In this document: positions 52,797 to 62,158 of the stretch, piece after piece
Layout of the letters: each line of letters starts with the position of its first letter
Numbering within the stretch: the stretch's first letter is position 1
Origin: an uncultured Flavobacteriaceae bacterium
GTDB taxonomy: Bacteria > Bacteroidota > Bacteroidia > Flavobacteriales > Flavobacteriaceae
DNA: 64,000 nucleotides
Direction: 5' to 3'
Assembly: GCA_943789365.1 (NCBI GenBank)
Contig: CALSTV010000001.1
Coordinates: forward strand, 1-64,000
Program-made: the position numbers and the translations under genes
Notes under the pieces: model-generated
The model's input: only the letters and a program-made list of their open reading frames with translations
Databases searched by the model: none
What the model was told of the DNA's origin: nothing

Positions 52797-53648
52797 TTAT
52801 CTTGAAATATTACCTGGTGTTCCGTAAAAACCATCTCCGTTTATATAAGGATCATCTGCTGTTATATGGTAATGATAGATTCCATCAGGAAATTCTAGTG
52901 TAGCACCGTAATACCCATGAAATTCGTCCAAATCTTGTGAAGAAATTGTTACATCATTCTCCTTGGGTCCATATACAGGAAAACCATCTGCCAACAATCC
53001 TAACAACGCATCTTCTCCATAAGTTGTTGTCAAATAGGTAGGCTCTATATGATAATGATAGGCACTTGTTCCTGTTGGATGTCCTAAGTATTGATCGAAG
53101 GAATTAATTTCTCCATCTAACGCCGAGCGTCCTGCAGCGTATTGATTAAAAAACACGACCCCGTTTCTAGAAATCCCCATGGGTCCCATTGGTGTTTCTT
53201 CGTTAGTACTTGCCGCCTCAGGATGCAAAGGAATGGTAAAGGTTATATCTTGTTCACCAATTCTATTCGGGTTTAAATTAAATGCATTGTTTGTACCGTT
53301 ATAGGCTTCATACAAATCGTCATGCCAAGCGGTATCTAAGTAATACGGACTTGTGTGATTTGGTAAATTTGTTGTTGAAATAATCACATTATTCCCACTA
53401 ATTTCGTAAGTTACTACAGACGAATGCTCAGAAAAAACAGATAATATAGCGCTAATATCATAGTCGGTCTCAGAAGGTTCTGTAGTTGTATCATCTGGAT
53501 CATCTGTCGTATCATCAACTGGTTCTTCAGTTGTGTCATCAATAATTTCATCTTCTTGAGAATTGGATGTACAATTCACAAAAAAGAGCAATCCAACAAA
53601 TAGGAATACAAACGAACGGCTTATTTTTTTTAGGGCTAATGTCTTCAT
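52797..53648 (-). CDS. YHYH domain lipoprotein
   Basis: A 283-aa protein with signal and lipid Cys (FVGLLFFVNCTSNSQ), an acidic D/T/E-rich linker (about 33-65), then the YHYH domain (about 75-283): SAYHYHIEPTYL, a middle FPVYGPKENDVTI, and GIYHYHITADDPYINGDGF. The paired YHYH signatures can bind metal, and its operon with SCO suggests copper. It is the first gene of the unit. No exact function known. Confidence 0.85.
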   Translation of the reverse strand: MKTLALKKISRSFVFLFVGLLFFVNCTSNSQEDEIIDDTTEEPVDDTTDDPDDTTTEPSETDYDISAILSVFSEHSSVVTYEISGNNVIISTTNLPNHTSPYYLDTAWHDDLYEAYNGTNNAFNLNPNRIGEQDITFTIPLHPEAASTNEETPMGPMGISRNGVVFFNQYAAGRSALDGEINSFDQYLGHPTGTSAYHYHIEPTYLTTTYGEDALLGLLADGFPVYGPKENDVTISSQDLDEFHGYYGATLEFPDGIYHYHITADDPYINGDGFYGTPGNISR

Positions 53649-53821
53649 GGGGGGATTTTTAAAATTAGTTATTATTTAGGACTTAGATTTGTACTTTTGG
53701 TTTAATCTTATAGTATTAAAACAATTGAAAACTAAAATACCCTACCACAAAAACATAGTAGCAGAAAAATATTCATATTAAATAAATCAAAACTATATTT
53801 GTACATCCAAACATGTAATAT

Positions 53822-54394
53822 ATGAAAATTGTTTTTGCCACGCATAACAGAAATAAAGCCGAAGAGGTAGCGGCTTTGTTATCTCAGATAGAGATACTCT
53901 CTTTGTCCGACATTAATTGTCATGAGGATATTCCTGAGACTTCAGAGACCTTGGAAGGAAACGCAATTCTAAAAGCAAATCATATCACAGAAAATTATAA
54001 ATTAAATTGTTTTGCTGATGACACGGGGTTAGAAGTTGCCGCATTAGATGGTGCTCCTGGTGTTTATTCTGCTCGTTATGCTGGACCAGACAATGATGCT
54101 TCAGCAAATATGGAAAAATTGCTCAGTACCATGAAAGGTGTTGACAATCGGAATGCTCGGTTTAGAACAGTCATCGCCTTGCATATAGATGGAAACCAGT
54201 ATTTGTTTGAGGGTGTGTGCGAAGGGATTATTCTCAAAAAAAAATCGGGCACAGAAGGTTTTGGGTACGACCCTATTTTTCAACCTAAAGGATACAATCG
54301 GTCCTTTGCTGAAATGAGCATGGAAGAAAAGGGGAAAATTAGCCACAGAGGTATAGCTGTTTCAAAACTCATTTCTTTTTTAAACAACTTGTAA
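53822..54394 (+). CDS. rdgB: Non-canonical purine NTP diphosphatase (RdgB/HAM1)
   Basis: A 190-aa housekeeping enzyme that hydrolyses dITP/XTP to keep them out of DNA. Marks: [94 protein letters not shown]. Complete. The ABC permease gene starts with GTG 3 bp after its stop, so both are co-transcribed. Confidence 0.95.
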   Translation: MKIVFATHNRNKAEEVAALLSQIEILSLSDINCHEDIPETSETLEGNAILKANHITENYKLNCFADDTGLEVAALDGAPGVYSARYAGPDNDASANMEKLLSTMKGVDNRNARFRTVIALHIDGNQYLFEGVCEGIILKKKSGTEGFGYDPIFQPKGYNRSFAEMSMEEKGKISHRGIAVSKLISFLNNL

Positions 54395-54397
54395 TTT

Positions 54398-55432
54398 GTG
54401 AAGAAAATAAAGAGCTCATATACAAAATCTACCGTAGGCATGCTAATTCTTTTAGTATTGGTGTGGTTTCTAAACATTAACTTGGGCTCTATTCATATCC
54501 CTTTCAAACAATTCGTTGCCATTTTACTGAACTCCCCAGTTGAAAATGAAAGTTGGCGCTATATAGTATTGCACTTTAGAATACCTAAATCAATCTCAGC
54601 TATTTTAGTAGGCTCTGGACTCGGCATTAGTGGTTTGTTAATGCAAACACTCTTTCGAAATCCATTGGCAGGTCCCTTTGTCCTAGGAATTAGCTCAGGA
54701 GCCAGTTTAGGCGTTGCAACACTTTTGTTAGGTGCTTCAGCAATCGGTGGCGTTTTCAGCAGCATTGCAGTCTCAAATTGGAGTATTTCCATCGCGTCTA
54801 GTTTGGGTTCATTTATGGTGCTTTCGGCTGTGTTAATTGCTGTAAAGCGAATTCGAAACACCATGTCAATACTAATCATTGGGCTTATGTTTGGTAGTAT
54901 CAGTGCAGCCATTATCAATGTCCTAAGTTATTTTAGCAGTGCCGAAGAATTGCAACAATTTATTTTTTGGAGTTTTGGTAGTTTGGGCAATCTTAGCTGG
55001 GAAGAGCTCGGGGTTTTTGCTTCTATTCTTTTCATAAGCTTCCTATTCCTTATACTGGTGATAAAGCCATTAAACTCATTACTATTAGGTGAAAACTACG
55101 CGAGAAGTCTGGGAATCAATTTAAAACAAACACGTTATATCGTTCTTATTGTAACCAGTCTTATTACAGGTGTGATTACTGCATTCTCGGGCCCTATTGC
55201 ATTTATAGGATTGGCAGTTCCCCATTTGACCAAATTAATTTTTACGACCTCTAATCACAGAATATTATTACCCGCAGTTGCTATCCTTGGTGCAATTCTA
55301 ATGCTTATTTGTGATTCCATTGCTCAGGTGCCTACAAGTGAATATACACTCCCCATCAATGCAGTTACCTCTTTATTCGGAGCGCCCATCGTGATATGGT
55401 TACTCGTTCGTAAACATAAAACCGTTTTGTAA
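54398..55432 (+). CDS. FecCD/BtuC-type ABC transporter permease
   Basis: A 344-aa inner-membrane permease with about ten TM helices. FecCD family marks: LHFRIPKSISAILVGSGLGI, LMQTLFRNPLAGPFVLGISS, GPIAFIGLAVPHLTKLIFTT. I use GTG at 54398 as start. It moves siderophores, haem or vitamin B12; the substrate is undetermined because no binding protein gene is present here. Confidence 0.9.
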   Translation: MKKIKSSYTKSTVGMLILLVLVWFLNINLGSIHIPFKQFVAILLNSPVENESWRYIVLHFRIPKSISAILVGSGLGISGLLMQTLFRNPLAGPFVLGISSGASLGVATLLLGASAIGGVFSSIAVSNWSISIASSLGSFMVLSAVLIAVKRIRNTMSILIIGLMFGSISAAIINVLSYFSSAEELQQFIFWSFGSLGNLSWEELGVFASILFISFLFLILVIKPLNSLLLGENYARSLGINLKQTRYIVLIVTSLITGVITAFSGPIAFIGLAVPHLTKLIFTTSNHRILLPAVAILGAILMLICDSIAQVPTSEYTLPINAVTSLFGAPIVIWLLVRKHKTVL

Positions 55433-55433
55433 T

Positions 55434-56219
55434 ATGGAAATGAAGAACATCCTTAAAGCATCTAAACTCTCTATAGGCTACGCTCATAAAAAGGGAAACT
55501 ATAGCATTGCAAATGACATTAGTTTTGAGCTTACAAAGGGAAAAATGGTATGCCTTCTTGGAAAAAATGGAATTGGAAAGTCAACGTTATTGCGAACACT
55601 TTCAAAAATGCAACCCCCATTAAACGGTAGTGTTTTTGTCGACGAAACCAATTTGAATTCAATCTCAGAAACTTTATTGGCTCAAAAAATGAGTGTTGTT
55701 CTCACAGAACGCATCCCTGAAAGTCAACTTACTGTATTTGAACTTGTGGCATTGGGCAGACAGCCATATACCAACTGGCTAGGAAAACTAAATGATCAGG
55801 ATTATAAAAAAATACAATATGCCTTGGAGCAAGTTGGGATTTCAGACATCCAATCCAAAAAAAATTATGAGTTGAGCGATGGACAGCTTCAAAAAGTTAT
55901 GATTGCGAGGGCTTTGGCTCAAGACACCTCACTTATTATTCTTGATGAACCCACGGCTCATCTCGATATACATCATAAAATTGAGGTATTCAATATTTTA
56001 AAAGCCCTCGTCAAAAACACAAAAAAAACCGTAATATTATCGACTCATGAAGTCAATTTAGCACTAAAAATGGCGGATGAATTGTGGCTCATGACCGAAA
56101 ACGATTTTAAAAGTGGCACACAAGAAGAACTTATTGCTTTAAAGGAACTCGACAAATTATTTCCTCAAGATCTCATTCTTTTTAATCCGAAAAGCAAACA
56201 ATTTGAAATAAATAACTGA
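55434..56219 (+). CDS. ABC transporter ATP-binding protein (iron/B12 type)
   Basis: A 261-aa ATPase for the permease upstream (1 bp gap). Walker A GKNGIGKST, signature LSDGQLQKV (one residue unlike LSGGQ), Walker B LIILDEPTAHLD, and the switch His in STHEVNLALKMAD. Complete. Confidence 0.92.
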   Translation: MEMKNILKASKLSIGYAHKKGNYSIANDISFELTKGKMVCLLGKNGIGKSTLLRTLSKMQPPLNGSVFVDETNLNSISETLLAQKMSVVLTERIPESQLTVFELVALGRQPYTNWLGKLNDQDYKKIQYALEQVGISDIQSKKNYELSDGQLQKVMIARALAQDTSLIILDEPTAHLDIHHKIEVFNILKALVKNTKKTVILSTHEVNLALKMADELWLMTENDFKSGTQEELIALKELDKLFPQDLILFNPKSKQFEINN

Positions 56220-56259
56220 TATTTAAAGGCTGTAATTTTGTAAACATAACAGATTCCTT

Positions 56260-57270
56260 ATGAAAACAATACACTTTTTTTATGCAATCCTATTAGGTAT
56301 TCTCATTTCTTGTAACGCATCTAGAAATTCATTAAACCACGAAAATAAGTCTGTAGAAACTTATGCCAATACCATTACATTAGAAGAACTAAAAGCAAAC
56401 TTATACGAAATTTCATCGGATGCATATGAAGGGAGAGACACCGGAGAACCCGGTCAGAAAAAAGCGGCAGAATTTTTAAAGAAACAATACAAAGAAAGTG
56501 GTCTGACAACGCCAATAGGAGATGACGATTATTTTCAAGAAGTGCCAAAGTCTTTCCTTCCAGGAGGTATAAAGGCCTCTGAAAATGTTGTCGCCTATAT
56601 AAAGGGTTCAGAATTCCCAGAAGAGATTCTTGTTCTTACCGCTCATTACGATCATATTGGCACAGAAGGTGAAGAAATATTTAATGGTGCAGATGACGAC
56701 GGCTCAGGGACTGTAGCTATTTTGGAAATAGCTGAAGCTTTCCAACAAGCAGTAAATGCTGGTAACGGGCCCAAGCGCTCCATACTTTTTATGAACCTAA
56801 CTGCAGAAGAAAAAGGATTGTATGGCTCGAAGTGGTATGTGGCCAATCCATTATTCCCTTTAGAAAATCATATTGCCAACTTAAATATTGACATGATTGG
56901 TAGGGTTGATGCTGCCCATGAAGCCAATCCTAACTTTATCTACCTTATAGGTTCCGACAAGTTAAGTACGGAATTGCATGAACTTTCAGAAGAAGTAAAT
57001 GATTCCTATATTCAATTGGATCTAGATTACACCTATAATGATATCAACGACCCTAATAGATACTATTACCGTTCTGATCACTATAATTTTGCCAAAAACA
57101 ACATTCCTGTTATCTTTTATTTTAACGGCGTACATGAAGATTACCACAAAGTGACAGATACACCTGAAAAAATAAATTATAAACTGCTTACAAAAAGGAC
57201 CAAACTCATCTTTTATACCGCTTGGGAGATTGCCAATAGAAAGGCTAGATTGGTGGTTGATAAAAAGTAA
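56260..57270 (+). CDS. M28-family zinc aminopeptidase, lipoprotein
   Basis: A 336-aa secreted lipoprotein (MKTIHFFYAILLGILISC). Zinc ligands lie in TAHYDHIGTEG, GADDDGSGTVA, TAEEKGLYGSKW, NIDMIGRVD and RSDHYNFAK. The family removes N-terminal residues from peptides. It lies 40 bp after the ABC ATPase gene on the same strand; common transcription is possible. Confidence 0.92.
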   Translation: MKTIHFFYAILLGILISCNASRNSLNHENKSVETYANTITLEELKANLYEISSDAYEGRDTGEPGQKKAAEFLKKQYKESGLTTPIGDDDYFQEVPKSFLPGGIKASENVVAYIKGSEFPEEILVLTAHYDHIGTEGEEIFNGADDDGSGTVAILEIAEAFQQAVNAGNGPKRSILFMNLTAEEKGLYGSKWYVANPLFPLENHIANLNIDMIGRVDAAHEANPNFIYLIGSDKLSTELHELSEEVNDSYIQLDLDYTYNDINDPNRYYYRSDHYNFAKNNIPVIFYFNGVHEDYHKVTDTPEKINYKLLTKRTKLIFYTAWEIANRKARLVVDKK

Positions 57271-57444
57271 TTCTTTAGCTTTTTTATTAATAAAGGGCTG
57301 AAAAAACAGCAATTAATACAGATTCTCTAAGAAAATAGATGAAATATTATTTTTTTTTAATCGAATTTCTTTGAAATCAAACAATTTTATTATATTGCCA
57401 ACATATCAGTAATAAATGCATTCAAAAATACAGTTGTAAAAAAT

Positions 57445-57666
57445 ATGGAAATATTAAAAAAAGCTTTGGAATTTGAAGAGAATGTTTCAACATTTAAATC
57501 TAGAGATGAACGCATTCGTGCTTCACATACTGCAAAGGAACTTGTTTTGTCTTTGAATGAAATTTACAAAGTTGACAAAGATCCTGAAATTATGGATGTT
57601 ATGAAACGAATTACTGCTATCAAACAAAAATTTGAAAAAAGATTGAAAGGTAGATTAACTCCTTAA
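57445..57666 (+). CDS. Small conserved helical protein of unknown function
   Basis: A 73-aa cytosolic protein, all helical and charged (MEILKKALEFEENVSTFKSR, then SLNEIYKVDKDPEIMDVMKR). Not recognised. It ends directly before the stop codon of the convergent cysteine desulfurase gene with no gap, so no terminator separates the two. Confidence 0.65.
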   Translation: MEILKKALEFEENVSTFKSRDERIRASHTAKELVLSLNEIYKVDKDPEIMDVMKRITAIKQKFEKRLKGRLTP

Positions 57667-58812
57667 TCAATTATTTTTTTGAATTAATTCTTTTAATTCG
57701 GTCACGACATAGGCTATCTCCTCTTTAGTGGTAAGCATACTAAAAGACAAACGTAAAGAAGTCTTCAATGTCTCTTCCACAGGCAACACAGCTCTTAATA
57801 CATGTGAACCATTGTTAGCACCACTTTGGCAAGCACTCCCCCCTGAAACCGCAATACCTTTTAAATCTAGATTGAATAACAGAAATGGCAGTTCAATTGG
57901 CAGTCTTATATTTAATACTGTCACCGTAGTTTGAGCAAGATTATCTGAACCACCATTGAAACGAATCTCAGGTACTTCTTTTTTAAACAGATTAATACAA
58001 TATTGTTTCAGGTCTTTAATATACTGAACATCTTCAGCAACTTTTGATGTGCATATTTCTAAAGCCTTAGCCATACCAATAATTGTATGTACACCTTCAG
58101 TACCAGCCCTCGCACCTTTTTCTTGCGAACCTCCTAACAACATAGGCTTCACACCATATCCTTTTTTAAAATAAGCAAAACCCACACCTTTAGGGCCGTG
58201 AAACTTGTGTGCACTAGCCGAGATAAAATCCACACCTAGTAAAGACAAATCCAAATCAAAGTGACCAATGGCTTGCACGGCATCAGAATGAAATAACGCA
58301 TTGTATTCTCTACAAATTCCAGCTGTTTTCTCTAAATCTAAAATAGTTCCTATCTCGTTGTTTACAAACATCAAACTCACCAAGGTCTTATGCTTGTTAT
58401 CTGCTAACAATGCTCTTAGATGTACCAAATCTACGATACCATTAGAATCTACACCAACATAATCAATTTGAACCTGAGAAGAAATTTTTAGTTCCTCAAT
58501 TGTATTTAGTACCGCATGGTGTTCAATTTCAGTTGAAATTATCTTGGTAACTCCTAAATTTTGTACGGCATTGGTCAATATCAAATTGTTGGCCTCTGTG
58601 CCCCCAGAAGTAAAAATTAATTCACTAGCAGCTACCCCTAATTGTTTGGCGATGGTTTTACGGGCGTTCTCGATGGCAGCCTTTGCCGTCCTACCAAACT
58701 GATGCGTGGAAGATGGATTGCCATACATACTGCGCATTGCATTTGACATTTCAGTAATCACTTCTTCAAATACTGGAGTACTGGCAGCATTATCTAAGTA
58801 CACTTTTTTCAT
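57667..58812 (-). CDS. Cysteine desulfurase (NifS/IscS type)
   Basis: A 381-aa PLP enzyme that takes sulfur from cysteine. Marks: KKVYLDNAASTPVFEEVITE, GNPSSTHQFGR, TSGGTEANNLIL, HSDAVQAIGHFDLDLS, the PLP lysine in SASAHKFHGPKGVGFAYF, and the catalytic loop Cys in SGGSACQSGANNGSHVLRAV. Complete; no scaffold genes nearby, so a group II or a tRNA-thiolation role cannot be told. Confidence 0.93.
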   Translation of the reverse strand: MKKVYLDNAASTPVFEEVITEMSNAMRSMYGNPSSTHQFGRTAKAAIENARKTIAKQLGVAASELIFTSGGTEANNLILTNAVQNLGVTKIISTEIEHHAVLNTIEELKISSQVQIDYVGVDSNGIVDLVHLRALLADNKHKTLVSLMFVNNEIGTILDLEKTAGICREYNALFHSDAVQAIGHFDLDLSLLGVDFISASAHKFHGPKGVGFAYFKKGYGVKPMLLGGSQEKGARAGTEGVHTIIGMAKALEICTSKVAEDVQYIKDLKQYCINLFKKEVPEIRFNGGSDNLAQTTVTVLNIRLPIELPFLLFNLDLKGIAVSGGSACQSGANNGSHVLRAVLPVEETLKTSLRLSFSMLTTKEEIAYVVTELKELIQKNN

Positions 58813-58924
58813 ACAAATAGTCTTTAATATTTGAAATTATGATGTTGTCACACCTAAACTTATAACAAATGTATGTCAATTAAAATTAACGAAAAAACAC
58901 TTTTACCATTCTCTTGAAAACCAT

Positions 58925-58932
58925 TACATTTG
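58925..58932 (+). promoter_or_regulatory. -7 element of the calcium-repeat lipoprotein gene
   Basis: TACATTTG fits TAnnTTTG, 18 bp before the ATG at 58951; the distal box is weak. Confidence 0.5.
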
Positions 58933-58950
58933 CTGTACAAACCATCATCG

Positions 58951-59826
58951 ATGAAAATATTTAAACTTCTGGTTATTATGTTAGCCGTCATGGCCTGTGA
59001 TGACGGAGATTTTAACGTGCCTTCTTTTGATTTTGACAACGTTGCCATCAATAATTGTGGGGATCTTGTCATGACTAAAATTAGCAGTTCTTCTACAGAG
59101 TCATTAATTCTAAAGCTCGATGTAGACAATACAGATGACATCTTCTTTAAAACACCTTTGACCAACGCTGTTTACAATATTTCAAGTACGAGTGAACATA
59201 ATTTTTACTACCGTATTTTTAATGGAACCATTGGTACCGATTATTTTTGTCAAGAAATTCCACCGGTAGAACCAACCGTTTCAGAACAATGGATTGGAAG
59301 TGGTGAATTGGTTATCAACAATACCATTTCTTATGATGATAACGACAATGTAGACGCTGAAATAGAAGACAGAAATGGCGATCGTGATCCAACCAATGAC
59401 GATACAGATGGTGATGGTTATCCCGACTATATCGATACGGATGATGATGGCGACAATATTACAACACTAAGTGAAGATTTGGACGGAGACGGAGACCCAA
59501 CAAATGACGATACCGATTTGGATGGAATTCCAAACTACCTAGATGACGATGATGATAATGATGGTATTTTATCGATAAACGAATCAAAAACAGCAGATGT
59601 CGATGTTGACACTATTGTCGATTATTTGGATGATGACCATCCAGAAAACAGTATAGAAGCCGGAACTCCAGCTACAAATAATTTCAGTTATAATTACACG
59701 ATGTTATTAGAGTTTACAACGCTCAATCTAACAAGTGATTCAAGTGAAGCCATCAACTACCCAGACGGATATACATTTGGAACAAAAACGGGTTCTTTTA
59801 CTACGAGCGAAATTCCTGTGGAATAA
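58951..59826 (+). CDS. Lipoprotein with thrombospondin type 3-like calcium repeats
   Basis: A 291-aa protein from ATG 58951 ([20 protein letters not shown]; lipid Cys 16). Residues about 130-215 consist of acidic DxDxDGxxD repeats ([40 protein letters not shown]), the calcium-binding pattern of TSP type 3 domains, leading to a beta-like C-terminal part. Likely at the cell surface. No specific function. Confidence 0.85.
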   Translation: MKIFKLLVIMLAVMACDDGDFNVPSFDFDNVAINNCGDLVMTKISSSSTESLILKLDVDNTDDIFFKTPLTNAVYNISSTSEHNFYYRIFNGTIGTDYFCQEIPPVEPTVSEQWIGSGELVINNTISYDDNDNVDAEIEDRNGDRDPTNDDTDGDGYPDYIDTDDDGDNITTLSEDLDGDGDPTNDDTDLDGIPNYLDDDDDNDGILSINESKTADVDVDTIVDYLDDDHPENSIEAGTPATNNFSYNYTMLLEFTTLNLTSDSSEAINYPDGYTFGTKTGSFTTSEIPVE

Positions 59827-59845
59827 TCGAGTGTCTAGTTTTGCT

Positions 59846-60403
59846 TTAACGTACGTTTTGAAGTATGTAAACTTCCGTAGCGCCTAATCCATATTTTTGA
59901 TAGGAAGCTTGCGAAGTTTTAACCGGATATTTAGCAAATAAATACCCTAACTCTTGTTGCAACACCCCTTCTCCAACACCATGAATAAATACAATTCTTG
60001 GAATTCGTTTGCGCATTGCAAATTCTAATTTATGTTTTGCCGTGTGAATTTGAAGATCTAGAATTTCAAAATTAGACATCCCTTTTTTTGACTTTACCAA
60101 ATGTTGTATATGCAAATCCACCTCCACAGGAGGATGTAACTCTGCTTTCTTTTGTTTGCTTTTTACAACTACTTTTCTTCCTGGCTTTTCAAATTTCTTT
60201 TGTTGAAAAAAGTGATTATTAATATCCGTAAAACGAGATAATTCCCCTTGATCTTGTTCAATTTTCACCAAAAGTCTTTCTTCGAATTTCAATTCAAAAC
60301 CGTGTTCATCACAAACCACTATCTGAGTACCGTCAACAGCTACAACAACACCTCGTATTTGCGCATCTAATACCGCAACTTTGTCTCCTTTACAAAATTT
60401 CAT
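59846..60403 (-). CDS. Smr-domain protein (MutS2-like C-terminal)
   Basis: A 185-aa protein. Residues 1-65 resemble a KOW/SH3-like barrel (GDKVAVLDAQIRGVVVAVDG), and about 95-185 is the Smr domain with VDLHIQHL and the nuclease-type FIHGVGEGVLQQEL. Free Smr proteins can act on nucleic acids; relatives rescue ribosomes or cut DNA. Separate from any MutS gene here. Confidence 0.88.
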   Translation of the reverse strand: MKFCKGDKVAVLDAQIRGVVVAVDGTQIVVCDEHGFELKFEERLLVKIEQDQGELSRFTDINNHFFQQKKFEKPGRKVVVKSKQKKAELHPPVEVDLHIQHLVKSKKGMSNFEILDLQIHTAKHKLEFAMRKRIPRIVFIHGVGEGVLQQELGYLFAKYPVKTSQASYQKYGLGATEVYILQNVR

Positions 60404-60421
60404 GACACTTCTAAAACTGCG

Positions 60422-61207
60422 TTAAACCTCCCTGTTCCTGTCATAAGGAATCTGTGACAACAAATACTCTATGGAATTGATCCTAGCTAATGTTTTACGA
60501 TTGGCTTTTATAATTTTCCAAGGAATACCTTCTTCTTTTGTGTTGTCAAACATTTTTGTTTTGTACACCGTGTAGGCATCCCATAATTCCTGTGCCGCCC
60601 TGTCAACATCCGTCATTTTCCATTGTTTTAACGGATCTTTCTGAATGTCTTCAAAACGTTTGGCTTGCTCTTTCTTATTAATAGACATATAAATCTTGAC
60701 CAAACGAATTCCAGATTGGGTAATCATCCGTTCAAAGTCATTCACCTGACTCATAAAGATGTCATATTCTTCTTGGGTACAAAAATTGTTTACAGGCTCT
60801 ACAACTGCCCTGTTATACCAACTTCTATCGAAAAAAACAATTTCACCTGCTTTTGGAAATTTCTCAATATATCGCTGAAAGTACCACTGTGTTTGTTCTT
60901 CTTTAGTTGGCTTTGAAAGGGCTACAATTCTAAAATGTCTAGGATTGATTCTTTCAGTGATCCTTCTAATTGCTCCACCTTTACCAGCAGCATCCCTTCC
61001 TTCAAACAACACAATAACGCGTTCGTTCTTTTCTATAACCGAAGCCTGCATTTTAATCAATTCGGCTTGTAATTTTTTCAGCTTCTTTTCGTAATCATAA
61101 ATACGAAGTGACCTATCAATACTTACTGAATCTTTCGCCAACAACCCTTTAATTCCTAGCTTGGTGTTCAATTTATCTATTACAGATTTCCCTTTCTTCA
61201 TTTCCAT
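60422..61207 (-). CDS. ppk2: Polyphosphate kinase 2 family protein
   Basis: A 261-aa kinase that uses polyphosphate to phosphorylate nucleotides. Walker A VLFEGRDAAGKGGAIRRITE, KAGEIVFFDRSWYNRAVVEP, then the lid with KQWKMTDVDRAAQELWDAYT. Second of two adjacent PPK2 paralogs, 44 bp after the first. ADP/GDP or AMP preference is not decidable by eye. Confidence 0.92.
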   Translation of the reverse strand: MEMKKGKSVIDKLNTKLGIKGLLAKDSVSIDRSLRIYDYEKKLKKLQAELIKMQASVIEKNERVIVLFEGRDAAGKGGAIRRITERINPRHFRIVALSKPTKEEQTQWYFQRYIEKFPKAGEIVFFDRSWYNRAVVEPVNNFCTQEEYDIFMSQVNDFERMITQSGIRLVKIYMSINKKEQAKRFEDIQKDPLKQWKMTDVDRAAQELWDAYTVYKTKMFDNTKEEGIPWKIIKANRKTLARINSIEYLLSQIPYDRNREV

Positions 61208-61251
61208 AAAATCGCCTACAATTTATTTTGTACTTCTATTCTTTGAATCGA

Positions 61252-62109
61252 TTAATCAATTTGGTGTGAGGACCTAAAATAATGCATTATTACATTTGGA
61301 TCAGGCAATAAAGTTGTCTTTGACTCTTCTTTCCCTTCGTAATTAAACTTCGACAATACATATCGAATACATTCCAACCTAGCCGTTTCTTTATTATTCG
61401 TTTTTACAATTACCCATGGGCTGTAACTCGTATGCGTTTTACTATACATCTGTTCTTTGTAATAGGTGTATCGATCCCAAAGTTCCTGACCTTTTTGGTC
61501 TACTGGACTAAACTTCCAACGTTTTAAAGGGTTTTGCATTCTCGAATTAAAGCGTTTTTGTTGTTCTTCTTTCGAAATTGACAACCAAAATTTAATGATA
61601 ATCAATCCGTCTTCATACAGCATATGTTCAAATTCTGGTACTTGAGACATAAACTCATCGTATTCTTGTTCATTACAAAATCCCATAACAGGTTCCACGA
61701 CCGCTCTATTGTACCAGCTTCTATCATAAAAGACAATCTCACCAGGGTCTGGCAACTCTTTGATATAACGCATAAAATACCATTGCCCTTTTTCAATCTC
61801 GGTAGGTTTGTTCAAAGCCACCAAACGCGATGACCTAGGACTCAAATGTTCCATAAATCTACGAATAGCTCCTCCTTTTCCTGCGGCATCTCTTCCTTCA
61901 AAAATTACGGCTACACGTTTGTTATTCTTGGCAACCCATTGTTGTAATTTCACCAATTCCATTTGCAGCTTTTTCAGCTCTTCTTCATATTCTATGGTAT
62001 TCAGAATTTTGGTAAACTTTTCACTTTTGTCCGCAAGAATCGCTTTCAATTCTGCTTTAGAACTAACCTTTTCTATCTCCTCTATGGTTAAGTGTTGATC
62101 TTTCTTCAT
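61252..62109 (-). CDS. ppk2: Polyphosphate kinase 2 family protein (second paralog)
   Basis: A 285-aa paralog of the next gene: IFEGRDAAGKGGAIRRFMEH, DPGEIVFYDRSWYNRAVVEP, LKRWKFSPVDQKGQELWDRY. The N-terminal 35 residues are extra, and the C-terminal LLPDPNVIMHYFRSSHQ is specific. First gene of the pair in transcription order. Confidence 0.92.
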   Translation of the reverse strand: MKKDQHLTIEEIEKVSSKAELKAILADKSEKFTKILNTIEYEEELKKLQMELVKLQQWVAKNNKRVAVIFEGRDAAGKGGAIRRFMEHLSPRSSRLVALNKPTEIEKGQWYFMRYIKELPDPGEIVFYDRSWYNRAVVEPVMGFCNEQEYDEFMSQVPEFEHMLYEDGLIIIKFWLSISKEEQQKRFNSRMQNPLKRWKFSPVDQKGQELWDRYTYYKEQMYSKTHTSYSPWVIVKTNNKETARLECIRYVLSKFNYEGKEESKTTLLPDPNVIMHYFRSSHQID

Positions 62110-62158
62110 AGTTTTTGAACTGAGTATAAATACTCTTCTCCTTTTTTTTTATTGAACT

